The position numbers and the translations under genes were made by a program. This document shows positions 9,972-23,304 of a stretch of DNA of 64,000 nucleotides, piece after piece. Positions within the stretch are counted from its first letter, which is position 1, and the number at the start of each line of letters is the position of its first letter. Below the pieces are notes generated by a model. The model ran no database searches. It saw nothing but the letters and a program-made list of their open reading frames with translations, and was not told where the DNA came from. The DNA is from Propionivibrio soli (lineage in GTDB: Bacteria; Pseudomonadota; Gammaproteobacteria; Burkholderiales; Rhodocyclaceae): assembly GCF_025770765.1 (NCBI RefSeq), contig NZ_JANZKY010000008.1, positions 62,001 to 126,000 of the forward strand. The letters are read 5' to 3'.

Positions 9972-11534
9972 ATGCTTTCTCGCAGACGCAGTGGAGTTCT
10001 CCTGCATCCCACTTCGCTCCCCGGGCCGCACGGATCGGGCGACCTCGGTCCATCCGCCTATCACTTCGTCGACTGGCTGGCCGTAGGGAAGCAAAGCCTG
10101 TGGCAAATCCTCCCGCTGGGTGGCATCGGTCCGGGCAACTCGCCGTACATGAGCCCTTCGGCATTCGCCGGCAATGAACTGCTGATCGACCTCGCGCAAT
10201 TGCGCGACGCGGGCTGGCTCACCGATGGGGATATCGAACCGGATCCTTTCTTCGAGGAAAGCCGCGTCAACTACCCCGCGGTGCAACGCTTCCGTATGGC
10301 GCGCCTCCGTCTGGCGGCGGAGCGTTTCTTTGCCGACGCCTCGTCAGATACGCGTGAGTCGTATACCGAGTTCTGCGCGGGGGCCGCGGATTGGCTCGAT
10401 GACTACGCGTTGTTCATGGCGCTCGACAAGGGGCACGGAGCCGACGGGGCGGTCTGGCAGGATTGGCCGGCACCGCTTGTGCAACGCAAAGCAAAGGCTT
10501 TACGCGAAGCGGCCCTCGCTCTGGCGGACGAATGCAACTTCTGGAAATTCTGCCAATGGCGCTTTCACGACCAATGGGCGCGCCTGAAAAAATACGCCAA
10601 CGAGCGGCGCATCGAAATCGTCGGCGACATGCCGATTTTCGTTTCGGCACATAGCGCCGATGTGTGGTCGCACCAGAACCTGTTCGACCTCGACGCCAGC
10701 GGGCGGCCTCGTTCCGTCGCGGGAGTCCCGCCCGATTACTTTAGCGCCACCGGCCAGCATTGGGGCAATCCGCTCTACAACTGGACGGCCCATGCCAAGG
10801 AACACTATCGCTGGTGGATCGAGCGTGTGCGGAATACGCTCGCTCTCTGCGATGTCGTGCGCATCGACCACTTCCGCGGGTTCGAGTCGTACTGGGAAAT
10901 CCCGGCCGGCGAAAAAACCGCCGTCAATGGTCGGTGGCGCCCGGGCCCCGGAACGGCGCTCTTCGACGCTTTACGTCAGTCGCTCGATTATCAGCGCGAT
11001 GCGGCCCTAGGTGACGACTCACCGCGCATCATCGCCGAAGACCTGGGCGTCATTACGGCGAAGGTGACCGCGCTACGTAAAACTGTCGGCCTGCCAGGTA
11101 TGCGCATCCTGCAGTTTGCCTTCGACGGTAAATCGGACAATTGGTACTTGCCGCACAACTTCGAGAGCGACACCGTGGTCTACACGGGCACGCATGACAA
11201 CGACACGACGTGCGGGTGGTGGCGGTCATTGACGTCGCACGCGCACAACTACGTTCGGCGCTACTTGGGCATCCATGCCGACAGCATAAACTGGGATTTG
11301 ATCAGAGCGGCGTCCGTTTCGGTCGCTGATCGGTGCATCGTCCCGATGCAGGACGTTCTCGGCCTCGATTCCGATGCACGAATGAATAAGCCCGGGCAAG
11401 GCGAGGGCTCTTGGGAATGGCGCTTCCATTGGCGCCAAGTCGAACCCTGGCACGCCGAGCGCCTTGCAGAACTCGCTGTCCTGCACGGCCGCGTCCCGGA
11501 GGACAAGAAGGCAACGCCTGCTTCAACCCAATGA
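9972..11534 (+). CDS. malQ: 4-alpha-glucanotransferase (amylomaltase)
   Basis: Disproportionates malto-oligosaccharides by moving glucan segments between chains. It clears the short chains left by GlgX and feeds GlgP. The 520 residues form a GH77 barrel. It opens with SGVLLHPTSLPGPHGSGDLG, carries the nucleophile motif VVRIDHFRGFESYWEIP near residue 297, and has IAEDLG and YTGTHDNDT further on. It is the last gene of the tightly packed glycogen-degradation operon. The ATG follows AGGA at a usual distance. Confidence 0.96.
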   Translation: MLSRRRSGVLLHPTSLPGPHGSGDLGPSAYHFVDWLAVGKQSLWQILPLGGIGPGNSPYMSPSAFAGNELLIDLAQLRDAGWLTDGDIEPDPFFEESRVNYPAVQRFRMARLRLAAERFFADASSDTRESYTEFCAGAADWLDDYALFMALDKGHGADGAVWQDWPAPLVQRKAKALREAALALADECNFWKFCQWRFHDQWARLKKYANERRIEIVGDMPIFVSAHSADVWSHQNLFDLDASGRPRSVAGVPPDYFSATGQHWGNPLYNWTAHAKEHYRWWIERVRNTLALCDVVRIDHFRGFESYWEIPAGEKTAVNGRWRPGPGTALFDALRQSLDYQRDAALGDDSPRIIAEDLGVITAKVTALRKTVGLPGMRILQFAFDGKSDNWYLPHNFESDTVVYTGTHDNDTTCGWWRSLTSHAHNYVRRYLGIHADSINWDLIRAASVSVADRCIVPMQDVLGLDSDARMNKPGQGEGSWEWRFHWRQVEPWHAERLAELAVLHGRVPEDKKATPASTQ

Positions 11535-11556
11535 TTTGCCTGGATATCGATAGAAA

Positions 11557-11582
11557 TTGAAAACATGCTCGTGTAGTACAAT
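11557..11582 (+). promoter_or_regulatory. weak candidate promoter before the DUF2934 gene
   Basis: TTGAAA (11557-11562) and TACAAT (11577-11582) both resemble consensus hexamers, but the spacing is only 14 nt. It lies in the 103-bp gap after malQ and would give a 50-nt leader. Confidence 0.25.
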
Positions 11583-11637
11583 TCATTCGCTGGGGCCAAT
11601 CTAAAACCAGCATTTCCACCTCTTGAAGGAAGAAATC

Positions 11638-12012
11638 ATGGCCGAAAAAACCACCAAAGCAGCTCCGAAAAAAGCGGCAGCGAAAGCCGCGACTGCCGGC
11701 GCAGCCGCCCCAAAATCCGCTCCCAAAAAAACCGCCGCAAAGCCTCCCGTAACGGCAAAGGCGGAAACGAAGAAAGCCGCTGCCACCGCGTCGAGCGCTG
11801 TCAAGAAGGCTGCCGCACCCAAAGCGGCCAAGCCGGCCGCGAAGTCCGTTGCGCAGAAGAAAATGGTCGTTACCGACGAACAGCGCTACCGCATGATCGC
11901 CGAGGCCGCCTATTACAGGGCCGAGGCGAACCAGTTCAAGAGTGATCCGTTGCGCGACTGGATCGAAGCCGAAAGCGACATCGACGCTCTGCTCAACGGC
12001 GGCAGCAGATAA
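11638..12012 (+). CDS. Lys/Ala-rich protein with C-terminal DUF2934 domain
   Basis: A small basic protein of 124 residues. Residues 1-75 are almost only Lys, Ala, Pro and Thr in AAPKKAAAK-like repeats, as in histone H1-like or AlgP-like bacterial proteins. The last ~45 residues (TDEQRYRMIAEAAYYRAEA, then DPLRDWIEAESDIDALL) match the DUF2934 pattern. The ATG at 11638 has GAAGGA 7-12 nt upstream; a TTG 15 nt earlier is less likely. The tail could bind DNA, polyphosphate or another polyanion, and the domain's role is unknown. It follows malQ after 103 bp, so a link to glycogen or storage granules is only a guess from position. Confidence 0.8.
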   Translation: MAEKTTKAAPKKAAAKAATAGAAAPKSAPKKTAAKPPVTAKAETKKAAATASSAVKKAAAPKAAKPAAKSVAQKKMVVTDEQRYRMIAEAAYYRAEANQFKSDPLRDWIEAESDIDALLNGGSR

Positions 12013-12023
12013 GCGCGACCGCG

Positions 12024-12053
12024 AGGCAGCCGCATCGCTCTCGCTGGCTGCCT
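12024..12053. terminator. hairpin downstream of the DUF2934 gene
   Basis: A perfect 8-bp stem, AGGCAGCC/GGCTGCCT, with a 14-nt loop lies 11 nt after the stop. No T-run follows on either strand, so it may be a 3'-end stabiliser or a weak terminator. The rest of the 298-bp gap up to glgA shows nothing I recognise. Confidence 0.4.
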
Positions 12054-12310
12054 GCGGGCGTTATCCGGACATTACCCGTTGAACGGCCAAGACGCCCGTC
12101 TTCCGTTCTCATTCAAGGGGCTTTTTTCCCACGCCGTAAATATTCACTGGCGCAGTTGTTTCGTTTCCCTGTTTCGCGCTTTTGTGCGTCGTTGGAAATC
12201 GGATGACGCAACAATGCCCGGACCAGAGCGTGCGTGCGCCATGCTTCTTGTCCGAGCATTGATTGTGACTCCTGTGCGCGAGAGTACCCGGCCGATCGTC
12301 TCGCGACGGC

Positions 12311-13750
12311 CTAAAGACTTCGGTACAGGTTTTCGTAATGGGCGGCGGAATCGTCCCAGGAGAAATCCTGAGCCATGCCGCGGCGCTGAATCCGCGCCCA
12401 CGTCTCGCCATGCTGATAAAGGGCGCACGCGTCGCGTAGGCGGGCCCCCATCGCATACCGGGATGCATCGTCGAAGACAAAGCCCGTGGCACGATCCGAC
12501 TGAATATTGTCGGGCGTCGCGTCCACCACTGTGTCCGCCAAGCCGCCAACGCGGCGTACCAGCGGCAAGGTACCGTAACGCAAAGCATAGAGCTGCGTCA
12601 GCCCACACGGTTCAAACCGGGAAGGAACAAGCAGTACGTCCGCTCCAGCCATGAAGCGATGCGACATTTCTTCGTCATAACCAATGTGCACCGCCACCCG
12701 TTCCGGATTGACAGAAGCCGCGTACCGGAACCCGGCTTCGAGATCGCCATCACCCGACCCGAGCACGGCCAGTTGCGCCCCTTCCTTGAGGAGGTCGGGC
12801 AACGCCGCCAGCAATAGGTCCATCCCTTTCTGCGATGTCAGCCGGCTGACCACCGCGAAAAGAGGTGCGTCGTCCTGCTTCGCAAGCCCCAGTTCAGCCT
12901 GCAATGCCGCCCGGCACGCTCTTTTTCCTTCGATATCATCGGCGCTGTAGGGTTTGGCGATCGCCGGGTCACGAGGATTCCACACATCATAATCAACCCC
13001 GTTCAGTATCCCCGACAGTGCGGTTCCGCGATCACGTAGAACCCCTTCGAGGCCACAGCCGAATTCCGGAGTGCAGATTTCCCGTGCATAGGTCGGACTG
13101 ACCGTCGTGATGCGGGTTGAAAAAACGAGCCCCGCCTTCATGAAGGATATTTTGCCGTGGAATTCGATGCCGTGCGGCGTCAGTCGACGCGCCGGCAACC
13201 CGAGATCCGTATGGTGATCCATCGGGAAGATACCGCGGAAGGCAAGGTTGTGGATCGTAAAGACGGTGGGTGTGCGCAGGCTTGGATCCTGAGCCATATA
13301 CACCGGCACCAGTCCAGCATGCCAATCGTGCGCATGCACGACGTCGGGGCGCCAATCGGGGTCCAACTCTCCGGATGCGATATGCGCCGCGATCCAGCCA
13401 AGCAGCGCAAAGCGCCGATGGTTGTCACTCCAGTCGTTACCGTCCGGCCCGACGTAGGGGTTGCCCCCCCGCCGATAGAGAAACGGCGCATCGATCACGT
13501 ACGCCGACAAACCGCTGTCGGGCAGACGTCCAATCGACAGCGTGACCACTGCAGCCCCAAAGGCGGGCCCGATTCGGATGACGGGCTTTAGGCCCACCAT
13601 GCCATCAAGGATACCGGGCAAGCCCGGCAACAATAGGCGGGTATCAAGCCCCCGCTTGACGAGAGCAGCGGGCAGCGAGCCGACGACGTCGGCCAGGCCG
13701 CCCGTTTTTACCAGAGGATAAATTTCTGAAGCAACGTGTAGTAAGCGCAT
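12311..13750 (-). CDS. glgA: glycogen synthase (ADP-glucose)
   Basis: Elongates glycogen from ADP-glucose; GT5 family, 479 residues, full length. The N-terminal ADP-glucose loop [13 protein letters not shown] and the C-terminal segment [14 protein letters not shown] with [10 protein letters not shown] are all present. It is the last gene of the minus-strand biosynthetic run pgi-pgm-glgC-glgA and lies 26 bp after glgC. The ATG at 13750 gives the standard [18 protein letters not shown] start. Confidence 0.97.
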   Translation of the reverse strand: MRLLHVASEIYPLVKTGGLADVVGSLPAALVKRGLDTRLLLPGLPGILDGMVGLKPVIRIGPAFGAAVVTLSIGRLPDSGLSAYVIDAPFLYRRGGNPYVGPDGNDWSDNHRRFALLGWIAAHIASGELDPDWRPDVVHAHDWHAGLVPVYMAQDPSLRTPTVFTIHNLAFRGIFPMDHHTDLGLPARRLTPHGIEFHGKISFMKAGLVFSTRITTVSPTYAREICTPEFGCGLEGVLRDRGTALSGILNGVDYDVWNPRDPAIAKPYSADDIEGKRACRAALQAELGLAKQDDAPLFAVVSRLTSQKGMDLLLAALPDLLKEGAQLAVLGSGDGDLEAGFRYAASVNPERVAVHIGYDEEMSHRFMAGADVLLVPSRFEPCGLTQLYALRYGTLPLVRRVGGLADTVVDATPDNIQSDRATGFVFDDASRYAMGARLRDACALYQHGETWARIQRRGMAQDFSWDDSAAHYENLYRSL

Positions 13751-13776
13751 CGCAAAGTTGTTGTTCGCTCGTGCCC

Positions 13777-15051
13777 CTATGAAAGCCGGTCGAGCATTTG
13801 TTGTGTGACGAGGGTAATGCCGTTCTCCGTTCTCCGAAAGCGGCGCGCATCTTCAACAGGATCCTCGCCGATCACCATTCCCGGGGGAATCTTGACGGCA
13901 TGATCGACGATGCATCGGCTCAATCTTGCGCCGCGCCCGATTTCGACGTCGGGAAGCAGGACCGACCAATTCACCTTGGCATAGGAGTGTACGCGGCACG
14001 CCGAGAAAAGGAGAGACCGATTCATTTCACCCGAAATGATGCAGCCACCGGAAACGGTCGACTCGATCGCGATACCGTGGCGGTCGATCTGGTTGTGCAC
14101 GAACTTCGCCGGCGGCAATTGCGACTGGTAAGTCCAGATCGGCCACGAACGGTCGTACAAATTCAATGCGGGATCAGTCGCCGTCAGGTCGACGTTGGCT
14201 TCCCAGTAGGCGTCCACGGTCCCGACGTCGCGCCAGTAGTCTTCCTTGTTCGCGCCCTCTTCCGGCGCGTGGACGCAGCTCCGATCAAAGGAATGCGCCA
14301 TGGCGCAACCGTTGCGAACAGCCCGGGGGATGATGTCCTTGCCGAAATCGTGGCTCGATGTCGGATCGGCGATATCCCGCAAGAGTTCGCTGTACAGATA
14401 ACCCGCATTGAAAATATAGATGCCCATACTGCATAGCGATCGATCCGGTTTCCCGGCAACAGTAGGCGGCTCAGCAGGTTTCTCGACGAAGTCAGTGATC
14501 CGCCCGGTGCTCGGGTCGACAGCCATGACGCCGAAGCCCGTCGCCTCCTTGCGTGGCACTTCGATACACGCGACGGAGCATTCTGCCCCGCTCTCGACAT
14601 GGTCGACGAGCATCGCCGCGTAGTTCATTTTGTACACATGGTCACCGGCGAGAATTACGACATACTCAGGCGCCGGCCGGTAGTTCTCGATGATGTCGAT
14701 GTTTTGATATACGGCGTCGGCCGTTCCGCGATACCAGGACTCCTCATCCACTCGTTGTTGAGCAGGCATCAAGTCGACGAACTCGTTAGCCTCACCACGG
14801 AGGAAGCCCCATCCGCGCTGGAGGTGTCGCAGCAGGCTGTGCGACTTGTACTGAGTCACCACGCCGATCCGACGGATGCCAGAGTTGACGCAGTTCGACA
14901 TCGCGAAGTCGATGATCCGGAACTTGCCGCCGAAATAGACGGCCGGTTTCGCCCGTCGGTCAGTCAACTCATAGAGCCTGCTTCCCCGACCGCCCGCGAG
15001 CACTAGCGCCACCGCCCTGCCGGGCAACTGAAAAGTTCGCCTTTCTATCAT
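13777..15051 (-). CDS. glgC: glucose-1-phosphate adenylyltransferase
   Basis: Makes ADP-glucose from glucose-1-phosphate and ATP, the committed step of glycogen synthesis. The 424 residues hold an N-terminal nucleotidyltransferase domain ([39 protein letters not shown]) and a left-handed beta-helix C-terminal domain. The enzyme family is allosterically controlled by glycolytic intermediates such as fructose-1,6-bisphosphate; which effector acts here cannot be read from sequence. It lies between pgm and glgA with short gaps (60 and 26 bp), consistent with one operon. Confidence 0.97.
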   Translation of the reverse strand: MIERRTFQLPGRAVALVLAGGRGSRLYELTDRRAKPAVYFGGKFRIIDFAMSNCVNSGIRRIGVVTQYKSHSLLRHLQRGWGFLRGEANEFVDLMPAQQRVDEESWYRGTADAVYQNIDIIENYRPAPEYVVILAGDHVYKMNYAAMLVDHVESGAECSVACIEVPRKEATGFGVMAVDPSTGRITDFVEKPAEPPTVAGKPDRSLCSMGIYIFNAGYLYSELLRDIADPTSSHDFGKDIIPRAVRNGCAMAHSFDRSCVHAPEEGANKEDYWRDVGTVDAYWEANVDLTATDPALNLYDRSWPIWTYQSQLPPAKFVHNQIDRHGIAIESTVSGGCIISGEMNRSLLFSACRVHSYAKVNWSVLLPDVEIGRGARLSRCIVDHAVKIPPGMVIGEDPVEDARRFRRTENGITLVTQQMLDRLS

Positions 15052-15111
15052 CTTGACGCTCCTATAAAAAGCCTGACGACCCTTCAGTGGCAGCTGACTC
15101 GAAAATGGCGC

Positions 15112-16794
<1,683 letters not shown>

Positions 16795-18432
16795 TTAAAC
16801 CATATGCTCGCGGACGAAAGCGATCAGCCGCTGTGTCGAAGCATCGAAGTTCTTGGCCAGAGACGCGTCCTTGATCGCCGGGAGTATCCGGTTGGCGACG
16901 GCTTTCCCCAGTTCGACGCCCCATTGGTCAAACGAGTTGATGCCCCAGACGACGCCCTGTACAAATACCTTGTGCTCATACAGGGCAATCAACGCGCCAA
17001 GCGTTTGCGCATCCAGCCGCGCCAACATCAGCGTCGACGACGGCTGATTGCCAGCAAACACTTTGTGAGGTAGGAGTTCATCGATCTTTGCTGCAGCCAA
17101 GCCTTCCTCGATCATCTGCTGGCGAGCTTCGTCGGCCGTCTTCCCGAATGCAAGCGCCGCGCTTTGCGCAAAACAATTGGCAAGCAGTGCCGCCTGGTGA
17201 TCGCCTAATGGAAAGTCGGACCGAGCCGCCGCGATGAAGTCGCACGGCACCAGCCGCCCGCCTTGATGCAGCAACTGGAAGAACGCATGCTGCCCATTGT
17301 TTCCGAGTTCGCCCCAAACGACGGGACAGGCCTGCACCGAAAGCGGCAACCCATCGCGCCCCACCGACTTGCCGTTGCTTTCCATTTCGAGTTGCTGCAA
17401 ATACGACGGCAGGTATTGCAGGGACTCGTTGTACGGCAGTACGGCGTTTGTCGCCGCTCCTAGGAAATTGGTGTTCCAGATGCCGAGCATTGCCATAACG
17501 ACCGGCAAGTTCTTTTCGAACGGCGCCGATCGGAAGTGTTCGTCCATGCGCTGCGCGCCGGCTAAAAGCTCGCCGAAGGCATGCGGCCCGATCGCAATCA
17601 TCAGCGCCAGCCCGACGGCCGACCATAATGAATACCGCCCGCCAACCCAGTCCCAGATCGGGAAAACCGAGCCGGCCCCGATGCCAAAACTGACCGCGCG
17701 TTCTGGCTTGGCTGTCACGGCGACAAAATGGTTGGCCGTATCGAGTTCGTCGCCCAAATTGGCTGCCAACCACGCGCGGGCACTCAGCGCGTTGAACATC
17801 GTCTCTTGCGTCGTGAACGTCTTGCTGACAACGATGAACAAGGTTGTCCGGGGGTCGAGCGTCTGCAGCAGCGGGGCCAGCTGCGCAGAGTCAAGGTTGG
17901 AAACGAAATGTACTCCGAGCGTCGGGTGGGCAATCGAGCGCAAAGCATGGCAGAGCATTTTCGGACCGAGGTCAGAGCCGCCGATACCGATGTTCACGAC
18001 ATTGCGGATTGGCGCCCCCTTATGCCCCAGGCATTGGCCGGAACGCAACCGCTCGGCGAACTCTGCCATCCGCCGCCTCGTTTCAAGCACCTCCGGCATG
18101 ACGTCGAAATCATTGCTTGGAAAAGGCCCCGTCGCCTGGCGCAGCGCCACGTGCAATACCGAACGCTCCTCGCTAGCGTTGATACGTTCACCGCCGAACA
18201 TCCGGCCGGTCCATTCTGCCAGACCGGCCTCACGCGCCAGATCCGCGAGCAAGCCGATCGTCTTTGGGATTACGCGTTGCTTGGAGAAATCGAAGTGGAT
18301 TCCCTCGAACGCCAGCGCCAAGGAATCTGCACGCGCCGGATCCTTGGCGAACAGTTCGCGGAGCTGGGTGGAGGCAATTTCGGAGCGATGGGCTTCTAAA
18401 GCCGCCCATGCCGCTGAGTTGATTCGGTTCAT
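16795..18432 (-). CDS. pgi: glucose-6-phosphate isomerase
   Basis: Interconverts fructose-6-phosphate and glucose-6-phosphate; 545 residues. Visible signatures are NIGIGGSDLGP, VSKTFTTQET, DWVGGRYSLWSAVG and GELGNNGQHAFFQLLHQG. It is the first gene of the minus-strand block, so hexose phosphates made by gluconeogenesis can be led through Pgm, GlgC and GlgA. Its promoter should lie in the 587-bp region it shares with gap. Confidence 0.97.
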   Translation of the reverse strand: MNRINSAAWAALEAHRSEIASTQLRELFAKDPARADSLALAFEGIHFDFSKQRVIPKTIGLLADLAREAGLAEWTGRMFGGERINASEERSVLHVALRQATGPFPSNDFDVMPEVLETRRRMAEFAERLRSGQCLGHKGAPIRNVVNIGIGGSDLGPKMLCHALRSIAHPTLGVHFVSNLDSAQLAPLLQTLDPRTTLFIVVSKTFTTQETMFNALSARAWLAANLGDELDTANHFVAVTAKPERAVSFGIGAGSVFPIWDWVGGRYSLWSAVGLALMIAIGPHAFGELLAGAQRMDEHFRSAPFEKNLPVVMAMLGIWNTNFLGAATNAVLPYNESLQYLPSYLQQLEMESNGKSVGRDGLPLSVQACPVVWGELGNNGQHAFFQLLHQGGRLVPCDFIAAARSDFPLGDHQAALLANCFAQSAALAFGKTADEARQQMIEEGLAAAKIDELLPHKVFAGNQPSSTLMLARLDAQTLGALIALYEHKVFVQGVVWGINSFDQWGVELGKAVANRILPAIKDASLAKNFDASTQRLIAFVREHMV

Positions 18433-20021
<1,589 letters not shown>

Positions 20022-20030
20022 CACCGGACA

Positions 20031-20058
20031 AAAGGGCACTACGAAGTGCCCTTTTTTT
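20031..20058 (+). terminator. intrinsic terminator between gap and pgk
   Basis: A perfect 10-bp stem AAAGGGCACT/AGTGCCCTTT with a 4-nt ACGA loop is followed by a T-run. It is among the strongest terminator shapes in the window. Confidence 0.92.
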
Positions 20059-20090
20059 GTCTTCAATTTCAGGAATGAGTGAGTAACGCC

Positions 20091-21260
20091 ATGACCTTCA
20101 AACGCCTTACAGACCTTGATGTCGCAGGCAAGCGGGTGTTCATCCGCGCCGACCTCAACGTCCCTCAGGACGATAACCTTGCGATCACCGACGATACGCG
20201 CATCCGCGCCGCCCTCCCGGGTGTCAAATACGCATTGTCGAAGGGGGCCGCCGTGATGGTGACCTCGCACCTCGGCCGGCCGACCGAGGGTGAATTCAAG
20301 CCCGAAGATTCACTCGCCCCCGTTGCCAAGCGCATGTCCGAACTGCTCGGCAAGGAAGTCCGCCTGGTGCAGAACTGGGTTGACGGCGGTTTCCAAGTGA
20401 AGCCGGGCGAAGTCGTCATGCTCGAAAATGCGCGCTGCAACAAGGGTGAAAAGAAGTGCAATGATGAGCTGTCGCAAAAGATGGCTGCCCTGTGCGACGT
20501 GTGGGTGATGGACGCCTTCGGTACGGCGCACCGCGCTGAGGCGACCACCTATGGCATGGGCAAGTACGCCAAGATCGCGTGCGCCGGCCCCTGCGTGGCT
20601 TCGGAACTGGAAGCACTGACCAAAGCGCTGGCGCAACCGGCGCGGCCGATGGTCGCCATCGTCGGCGGTTCGAAAGTGTCGACCAAGCTGACGGTCCTCG
20701 AAAGCCTGTCCGCCAAGGTTGACCAGTTGGTCGTCGGCGGCGGCATCGCTAACACCTTCCTGCTGGCTTCCGGGAAGAAGATCGGCAAGTCGCTGGCCGA
20801 AAAAGACCTGGTCGATCAGGCCAAGGCGGTGATGGCCAAGGTCAAGGTTCCGCTGCCGACCGACGTGGTCTGTGCCAAGGAGTTTTCCGCTACGGCGCAA
20901 GCGACGGTGAAGAGTGTCGACGACGTGGCTGACGATGACATGATCCTTGACATCGGCCCGCAGTCGGCGAAGGCTCTGGCTGACATCATCACCAAGGCCG
21001 GTACCGTGGTCTGGAATGGCCCGGTCGGCGTATTCGAGATGGATGCTTTCGCCAATGGCACGAAGGAGCTTGCCAAGGCGGTTGCCGAATCGAAAGCCTT
21101 TACGCTCGCTGGTGGTGGGGATACCGTCTCGGCGATCAATGTCTTCAAGATTCAGGACAAGGTCGGTTACATCTCGACAGCTGGCGGCGCCTTCCTTGAG
21201 TTTCTCGAAGGCAAGCGACTACCTGCGGTCGACATTCTCGAGTCGCGCTCCAAGGACTGA
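20091..21260 (+). CDS. pgk: phosphoglycerate kinase
   Basis: Makes ATP and 3-phosphoglycerate from 1,3-bisphosphoglycerate. The 389 residues are a usual bacterial length. Family blocks are [20 protein letters not shown] and [11 protein letters not shown]. The frame also offers GTG at 20079; I prefer the ATG at 20091 because [10 protein letters not shown] is the normal start of the family. Only 32 bases separate the gap terminator from this start, leaving little room for a promoter, so expression probably relies on read-through from gap. A three-codon frame (ATG AGT GAG TAA, 20075-20086) overlaps its ribosome-binding region. Confidence 0.96.
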   Translation: MTFKRLTDLDVAGKRVFIRADLNVPQDDNLAITDDTRIRAALPGVKYALSKGAAVMVTSHLGRPTEGEFKPEDSLAPVAKRMSELLGKEVRLVQNWVDGGFQVKPGEVVMLENARCNKGEKKCNDELSQKMAALCDVWVMDAFGTAHRAEATTYGMGKYAKIACAGPCVASELEALTKALAQPARPMVAIVGGSKVSTKLTVLESLSAKVDQLVVGGGIANTFLLASGKKIGKSLAEKDLVDQAKAVMAKVKVPLPTDVVCAKEFSATAQATVKSVDDVADDDMILDIGPQSAKALADIITKAGTVVWNGPVGVFEMDAFANGTKELAKAVAESKAFTLAGGGDTVSAINVFKIQDKVGYISTAGGAFLEFLEGKRLPAVDILESRSKD

Positions 21261-21322
21261 AACCCAGCTTTTGTTTTTCTCCTCGGTGGCAACGATTTAA
21301 TCGTGCCCCAGCTCTGCTAATC

Positions 21323-21367
21323 AAATACGGCACCGCTATCGACACGATACCGGTGCCGTATTTTTTT
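21323..21367 (+). terminator. intrinsic terminator between pgk and mmdA
   Basis: A 13-bp perfect stem AAATACGGCACCG/CGGTGCCGTATTT (21323-21335 with 21351-21363) is extended inward by TATCG/CGATA around a 3-nt loop after one C/C mismatch. A T-run ends the element. It lies 28 bp before the mmdA start. Confidence 0.92.
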
Positions 21368-21394
21368 GGCTCATAACTATTTGAACGACGGATT

Positions 21395-22948
21395 ATGGCG
21401 ATCAAACCTGAATTACTCGAAACGTTGCGCCAAAAACGCGACAAGATCATCAACCACGTCTCTCCCGAGAAACTCGAGGCCATGCATGCCAAAGGGCGAC
21501 TTTCGGCCAGGGAACGCATCAACGTTCTTTTCGACGAAGGAACGTTCCAGGAAATCGGCCTGCATGCCACGCACCACGCCGTGCATTTTGGAATGGAAGG
21601 CCGCGAGCTGCCGGCCGACGGTGTCATCACCGGCTCTGGATATGTCGGCAGCACGCAGGTGGCTGCCTTCTGCCAGGATTACAGCGTCCTCGCCGGGACG
21701 CTGGGCAAGATGCAGGCACGCAAGATCACCCGGATCATGCGCTACGCGATCAAGACCGGTATCCCTGTCATCGCATTCAAGGACTCTGGCGGTGCCCGTA
21801 TTCAGGAAGGCGTTGATGCTCTCTCCGGGTATGGCGATGTCTTTTATGCCAATGTGCTTCTTTCCGGTGTTGTGCCGCAGATCGCGATCATCCTCGGCCC
21901 CTGCGCAGGTGGCGCCGCCTACTCGCCGGCTTTGATGGATTTCGTCATCATGACGCGCAAGAACGCCCACATGTTCCTTACCGGGCCAGAAGTCATTAAG
22001 GCCGTGACAGGTCGGACCACGACGATGGCGGAAATCGGCGGCGCCGAGATGCATGCGTCCGTCAGCGGAAATGCCCACTTCCTCGCGGAAGACGACCAGC
22101 ACGCGATTGCCATCGCGAAGAACCTCCTTGGCTACCTGCCGCCGAACAATACGGAAGATCCACCCCACAACCTCGCCATGCCGATCGACAATCAACCCGA
22201 TCCGGATATGGACGGATTAATTCCCGCAACACCTTCGGAGCCTCTCGACATGATGGCGGTCATCCGCCGCTTGGTCGATAACGGAGAAATTCTGGAAGTC
22301 CACGGCAACTTCGCCCGCAACGTCATCGTCGGCTTTGCGCGGATGTCGGGCGTGGTCGTTGGCATCGTGGCCAACCAGCCGATGCACATGGCCGGCGCGC
22401 TGGACATCGACGCCTCGGACAAGGTGGCGCGTTTCATCCGTACATGTAACGTCTTCAACATCCCGTTGGTCACGCTGGTGGATGTACCGGGATTCCTCCC
22501 GGGAATCGAGCAGGAACGCGGCGGCATCATTCGCCACGGAGCAAAAATGCTGCACGCGTTCGCCTCGTGTACCAGCCCGAAGATCACCGTCATTCTGCGT
22601 AAATCCTATGGTGGCTCGTACTTGGCGATGTGCAGCCAGGAGCTCGGAGCGGATATGGTTTTCGCCTGGCCAACGGCAGAAATTGCTGTGATGGGTGCCG
22701 AAGCGGCCGTCAATATTCTCTACCGAAAGGAACTGGAGAAGGCAGAAGACCGCGCAGCGACCGCCAAGGAATTCACCCAGAAGTATCGGGACGAATTCGC
22801 GTCTCCCTATGAGGCCGCAGCGAACTTCTATATCAGCGATGTCATCGAGCCGAGCGAAACCCGCTCGACCGTCTCGCTCGCTCTGCGCAAGTTGCTCAGC
22901 AAACGAGAACTTCGACCGAGCAAGAAGCACGGCAACATGCCGCTATAA
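21395..22948 (+). CDS. mmdA: acyl-CoA carboxyltransferase, methylmalonyl-CoA decarboxylase alpha subunit
   Basis: Transfers CO2 from (S)-methylmalonyl-CoA, or a related acyl-CoA, to enzyme-bound biotin. The 517 residues form two crotonase-like halves. Notable blocks are KGRLSARERINVLFDEGTF, FKDSGGARIQEG, LGPCAGGAAYSPALMDF and VDVPGFLPGIEQE. The same family serves propionyl-CoA carboxylase beta chains. Here the next three genes are a small membrane subunit, a biotin carrier and a Na+-pumping beta subunit, with no biotin carboxylase, so a decarboxylase is far more likely. With succinate-pathway enzymes elsewhere it would yield propionyl-CoA and a Na+ gradient. Confidence 0.9.
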   Translation: MAIKPELLETLRQKRDKIINHVSPEKLEAMHAKGRLSARERINVLFDEGTFQEIGLHATHHAVHFGMEGRELPADGVITGSGYVGSTQVAAFCQDYSVLAGTLGKMQARKITRIMRYAIKTGIPVIAFKDSGGARIQEGVDALSGYGDVFYANVLLSGVVPQIAIILGPCAGGAAYSPALMDFVIMTRKNAHMFLTGPEVIKAVTGRTTTMAEIGGAEMHASVSGNAHFLAEDDQHAIAIAKNLLGYLPPNNTEDPPHNLAMPIDNQPDPDMDGLIPATPSEPLDMMAVIRRLVDNGEILEVHGNFARNVIVGFARMSGVVVGIVANQPMHMAGALDIDASDKVARFIRTCNVFNIPLVTLVDVPGFLPGIEQERGGIIRHGAKMLHAFASCTSPKITVILRKSYGGSYLAMCSQELGADMVFAWPTAEIAVMGAEAAVNILYRKELEKAEDRAATAKEFTQKYRDEFASPYEAAANFYISDVIEPSETRSTVSLALRKLLSKRELRPSKKHGNMPL

Positions 22949-22960
22949 CGGGAGATCGAC

Positions 22961-23281
22961 ATGTTCAGCCTAGCCGCCATCAAGGCGCTGCAGATATACG
23001 GTATCGCCATCGCGATTTCGTTGTTCGTTGCCGTCCTCATCAAAGTGCTGGTCAACGTCACTGGACGCGTTGAACAGGGCACGAAAAAGGCCGCGACGCC
23101 TGCGCCTTCCGCGCCCAAACCGGAAAGCGCACCCGACATCCCGGACGAGGTTGTATCGGTGATAACGGCAGCCATCGCGACCATTACCGGTCCGCATCGC
23201 ATTCTCACCATTGCTGAGAGCAGCCGCTCCTGGACCCGTGAAGGCCGAAGCGCTCTCCACTCTCACCAGCCAAAACACTAA
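22961..23281 (+). CDS. OadG/MmdD-like small membrane subunit of Na+ decarboxylase
   Basis: A 106-residue subunit with one N-terminal membrane helix (about 14-34), an Ala/Pro/Lys linker, then a short C-terminal block (DEVVSVITAAIATITGPHRI, then SWTREGRSALHSHQP). In the oxaloacetate and methylmalonyl-CoA decarboxylases this subunit holds the complex together at the membrane. It begins 12 bp after mmdA with GGGAG in front. The C-terminal block with its HRI and GR..H.SH residues is typical of the OadG family members fused to this tail, and its exact role is not known to me. Confidence 0.82.
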   Translation: MFSLAAIKALQIYGIAIAISLFVAVLIKVLVNVTGRVEQGTKKAATPAPSAPKPESAPDIPDEVVSVITAAIATITGPHRILTIAESSRSWTREGRSALHSHQPKH

Positions 23282-23304
23282 AACACTAATTACGGAGTTT
23301 CATC

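Noticed and set aside
12079-12654. 191-codon plus-strand frame between the DUF2934 gene and glgA
   Set aside because: Most of it is antisense to glgA and its product is Arg/Pro-rich low complexity, as expected from GC-rich shadows.
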